Source: Patescibacteria group bacterium (GTDB taxonomy: Bacteria; Patescibacteriota; Patescibacteriia; UBA2169). Taken from it: a stretch of 7,728 nt of DNA. Made by a program: the position numbers and the translations under genes. The notes below the pieces were generated by a model that searched no databases, was not told the origin of the DNA, and saw only the letters and a list, made by a program, of their open reading frames with translations. The stretch spans positions 1 through 7,728 of the forward strand of contig JAHJSI010000040.1 of assembly GCA_018830465.1 (NCBI GenBank), read 5' to 3'. This document shows, piece by piece, positions 5,981-7,728 of the stretch; position 1 is the first letter of the stretch, and each line of letters begins with the position of its first letter.

Positions 5981-6673
5981 TTTATCTTCTTTACCAGAAA
6001 TAACAGAATCAGCTATGACATGCGTAATTAACGCAATAGCCTTCAGTGCATCATCATTTCCAGGAATAGAGTGGTCAATCTTAGTTGGGTCAATATTGCT
6101 GTCTGTTATCGCGATTACAGGAATCTTCAGTTTTCTTGCTTCAGCTAAAGCTGTTTTGTCGTATTTAATATCAACAACGAATAGCGCGCCTGGCTTTGAC
6201 TGCATTGCCCTGATTCCGCCTATCTCATTCTGTAATTTTTCATAATCCCGCGTAAATTCTAATTGCTCGCGCTTTGTGTATTTAGCTAATCTGCCTGATG
6301 TTGTATCATCTTCATATTTCTTCATCCTTTTTATCATACTGCCTATTGCCTGCCAGTTTGTAAGCATTCCGCCAATCCACCTATTTACAACATAAGGGCT
6401 TTCTGCTCGCTCTGCTTCTGATTTTACCACAGATCTTGATAAGGGCTTAACTCCAACAAATAGAATTTCTTTTTTTGACTCAGCGACTTGAGCCGCGAAT
6501 AAAGCTGCTTTTTTTAATTGATCATATGTTTTCTTCAGATCAATTATATGAATTCCTCCTCTTTTTCCATACAAAAATTTTTCCATTTTAGGATGCCACC
6601 GCGCTGTGGTGTGGCCAAAATGGACTCCTGCTTCCAATAATTCTTCCAATGAAGGTATTTTAACTTCTGACAT
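5972..6673 (-). CDS. rpsB: 30S ribosomal protein S2
   Basis: Structural protein of the small ribosomal subunit, needed for late 30S assembly. The 233 residues are within the family range. Signatures are LLEAGVHFGHTTARWHPKM (12-30), IHIIDLKKTY (41-50), RWIGGMLTNW (98-107), PGALFVVDIKYDKTALAEA (161-179), and IPVIAITDSNIDP (184-196) followed by IPGNDDA (203-209). The helical section 110-150 matches the S2 coiled coil. The common FVGTKKQA is replaced by FVGVKPLS at 72-79. A good Shine-Dalgarno, AAGGA at 6681-6685, lies 7 nt before the ATG, the only clear one among these genes. It heads the rpsB-tsf-pyrH cluster, with its own promoter and leader upstream. Its last codons lie inside a palindrome arm. 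Confidence 0.98.
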   Translation of the reverse strand: MSEVKIPSLEELLEAGVHFGHTTARWHPKMEKFLYGKRGGIHIIDLKKTYDQLKKAALFAAQVAESKKEILFVGVKPLSRSVVKSEAERAESPYVVNRWIGGMLTNWQAIGSMIKRMKKYEDDTTSGRLAKYTKREQLEFTRDYEKLQNEIGGIRAMQSKPGALFVVDIKYDKTALAEARKLKIPVIAITDSNIDPTKIDHSIPGNDDALKAIALITHVIADSVISGKEDKQP

Positions 6674-6766
6674 ATATTATTCCTTTTAGCTACTGCTGCA
6701 TATCTTCAGGTGAGATACCCATTTCTGGGAGGAAATTCACCCTAAATACAGCATGATTAATAAGTA
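6674..6766 (-). promoter_or_regulatory. 5' leader of rpsB with a folded segment
   Basis: If transcription starts near 6766, the rpsB message has a leader of about 93 nt. On the minus strand, GGTGA/TCACC (6709-6713 with 6737-6741) encloses a hairpin CCCA-GAAA-TGGG (6718-6729) with a GNRA-type tetraloop. The Shine-Dalgarno AAGGA (6681-6685) lies downstream and stays free. rpsB-tsf is known to be repressed by S2 through its leader in enterobacteria. An equivalent function here is inference from position and fold only. Confidence 0.45.
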
Positions 6767-6772
6767 ATGCAT

Positions 6773-6800
6773 ACTATAACATATTCCCTAAAAATTGCAA
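6773..6800 (-). promoter_or_regulatory. Sigma-70-type promoter for rpsB-tsf-pyrH
   Basis: The minus strand carries TTGCAA (6795-6800), a 16-bp spacer, then TATAGT (6773-6778) with the extended -10 TG one base upstream. It is placed immediately after the terminator of the upstream gene and about 100 bp before the rpsB ATG, where an operon promoter is expected. Spacing and -10 box are the same as in the proS promoter. Confidence 0.7.
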
Positions 6801-6810
6801 GTTGTGTAAT

Positions 6811-6842
6811 AAAAAAGCAGCCACCTTGAGATGATGGCTGCT
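6811..6842 (-). terminator. Intrinsic terminator of the right-edge gene
   Basis: A perfect 8-bp stem AGCAGCCA/TGGCTGCT (6835-6842 with 6816-6823, read on the minus strand) has an 11-nt loop and runs straight into six Ts. It lies 28 nt beyond the stop of the upstream gene and just ahead of the rpsB promoter, separating the two transcription units. It is the only textbook intrinsic terminator in the window. Confidence 0.88.
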
Positions 6843-6846
6843 GCCT

Positions 6847-6876
6847 CCTTGATTGAACAAATTCCGCGAATCAAGG
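6847..6876 (-). other. Second hairpin overlapping the stop of the right-edge gene
   Basis: CCTTGATT (6847-6854) and AATCAAGG (6869-6876) are perfect inverted 8-mers around a 14-nt loop. The right half includes the TGA stop at 6871-6873. It stands in tandem with the terminator hairpin, four bases away. It may aid termination or stabilise the mRNA 3' end. Confidence 0.45.
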
Positions 6877-7728
6877 CGAGAAATGGATGATTGCCTGCGT
6901 AAGCACTTTCTTCTCTGTCCTTGTTTTAAAACGATCATCGATGCAGTTCACCTTGATTGTAATCCCCTTAAATGGATGCAAGAGGCATCCAATCACAGTT
7001 CGCTCGCCGTATCGCAACTTCTCAAAACGCGCTACCACCCGCGTGCGTCCCCCGACAATCGGCGTGTGTCGCACCACATCGTGTTCCACGAGCACATACC
7101 ACTGTGTGATATCTTCCACGCGCAGCAACTCAAACGCGCACAAACTTCGTTTAACCTCCCGGGTGAGCTCTAATGCCCATGGCTTATGGTCCAACGTGCT
7201 CCACCGATAGCTTGCGCCTGCGACCACGTGATACGGCAAGTCATATCGGCCGCGGAAGTAGAAGTGCCGATGCGTGTTGTCACGCTCGCGCGCGTACCCG
7301 CCAATTCGGTCACCCAGAAGGAGCGCAAGAGAGCCGTTGAACGACCGAAGCCGCGTTTTGAGCTGGAAGCCATTATCGCGGGCGACAAGCGAATCGGAAA
7401 GTCCGGAATACCGAACTGTTCCGACGCGGTCAACGCGAATGCTGGGCCATTCCCTGCCAAACGGCGGAATGTGCTTACCCACGATGAGCTCACTGACCCA
7501 AGGCATGCCTGAAAACGGATGCAGCACGTGCACGCGCAGATCATGCACCTGCTTGGCCTGCCCTTGCGGCGCCAACACCATAACCGCAATTGTTGTATCT
7601 TTGGCCATGGTATCTATAATCGTCTGTTCGATAGTGAGCCATACTTGCTCAAACCGCAAATCCCCGAACTCGCTTCCGAATACGTTATTGTCAACCCAAA
7701 ACCCAAAGCCGCTGATAGTGGACTTTGA
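6871..7728 (-). CDS. Hypothetical protein, 5'-partial, GC-rich
   Basis: I do not recognise the family. The frame is open from the right edge (7728) to the TGA at 6871, giving at least 285 residues. A TTG at 7657-7659 could be read as a start, but the 23 codons before it also read as plausible protein (ISGFGFWVDNNVFGSEFG), and no Shine-Dalgarno is seen, so the gene probably begins outside the window. The protein is rich in Arg, Val, His and Trp, with alternating hydrophobic stretches that suggest beta-strands. It has no obvious signal peptide, membrane helix, nucleotide-binding loop or Cys cluster. Codons favour G or C in the third position, unlike every other gene here: 39 of 60 bases at 7021-7080 are G/C, against 16 of 60 at 3181-3240. 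The terminator right after the stop supports a real gene. Transfer from another source, or a contig join, are possible explanations. Confidence 0.75.
   Translation of the reverse strand, partial: SKSTISGFGFWVDNNVFGSEFGDLRFEQVWLTIEQTIIDTMAKDTTIAVMVLAPQGQAKQVHDLRVHVLHPFSGMPWVSELIVGKHIPPFGREWPSIRVDRVGTVRYSGLSDSLVARDNGFQLKTRLRSFNGSLALLLGDRIGGYARERDNTHRHFYFRGRYDLPYHVVAGASYRWSTLDHKPWALELTREVKRSLCAFELLRVEDITQWYVLVEHDVVRHTPIVGGRTRVVARFEKLRYGERTVIGCLLHPFKGITIKVNCIDDRFKTRTEKKVLTQAIIHFSP

Noticed and set aside
6690..6722. Ten-codon open frame in the rpsB leader (MGISPEDMQQ)
   Set aside because: No Shine-Dalgarno precedes it and the ATG lies in a stable hairpin. A frame this short is expected by chance. 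Conservation in relatives would be needed.
7170..7589. Second minus-strand frame of 139 codons inside the right-edge gene
   Set aside because: It is Cys/Arg/Ser-rich with no coherent pattern, while the longer frame runs to a stop immediately followed by a terminator and has consistent G/C third-position bias.
1..7728. Alternative genetic code with UGA as glycine
   Set aside because: proS, pyrH and the right-edge gene end in TGA at the expected protein ends, and no in-frame TGA interrupts any gene.

Overview
The window looks like a piece of a small bacterial genome of the Candidate Phyla Radiation (Patescibacteria, Parcubacteria-like). This is an inference from protein form. The prolyl-tRNA synthetase is short and lacks the usual editing insertion, EF-Ts has only 161 residues, genes are tightly packed, and most of the window is AT-rich. 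TGA is used as an ordinary stop (proS, pyrH), so there is no sign of the UGA-glycine code of Gracilibacteria/Absconditabacteria. No 16S rRNA or other strong taxonomic marker is present, so the phylum call is moderate.

All eight protein genes are on the minus strand. Reading in the direction of transcription (right to left): a GC-rich gene of unknown function enters from the right edge and ends at 6871, followed by a clear intrinsic terminator. Next come a promoter and a roughly 90-nt leader, then the translation cluster rpsB (ribosomal protein S2), tsf (EF-Ts) and pyrH (UMP kinase). The glycolytic gene gap (GAPDH) follows with its own likely promoter, then a divergent patatin-like hydrolase gene. 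Last are two class II aminoacyl-tRNA synthetase genes, proS and serS. serS leaves the left edge and lacks about its last 20 codons. No tRNA, rRNA, CRISPR array or transposase gene was seen, and no stretch longer than 300 bases is without a gene.

The most unusual part is not a gene but the set of palindromes at the gene borders. A roughly 70-bp core at 1261-1330 recurs at 4591-4660 with 64 of 70 bases identical. Each copy sits in a long stem whose outer arms differ between copies yet stay base-paired, including three compensated pair changes. A second palindrome family overlaps the start of the patatin-like gene. A third overlaps the rpsB stop and fills the rpsB-tsf gap. These palindromes supply real gene parts: the last codons and stop of proS and rpsB, and an AUG with a possible ribosome-binding site for the patatin-like gene. 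One copy makes up almost all of the predicted gap 5' leader.

The genes are mostly core housekeeping: protein synthesis (S2, EF-Ts, ProRS, SerRS), pyrimidine nucleotide supply (PyrH) and central carbon metabolism (GAPDH). Two genes stand out: the patatin-like protein with degenerate catalytic motifs, and the right-edge gene, whose base composition differs sharply from everything to its left.
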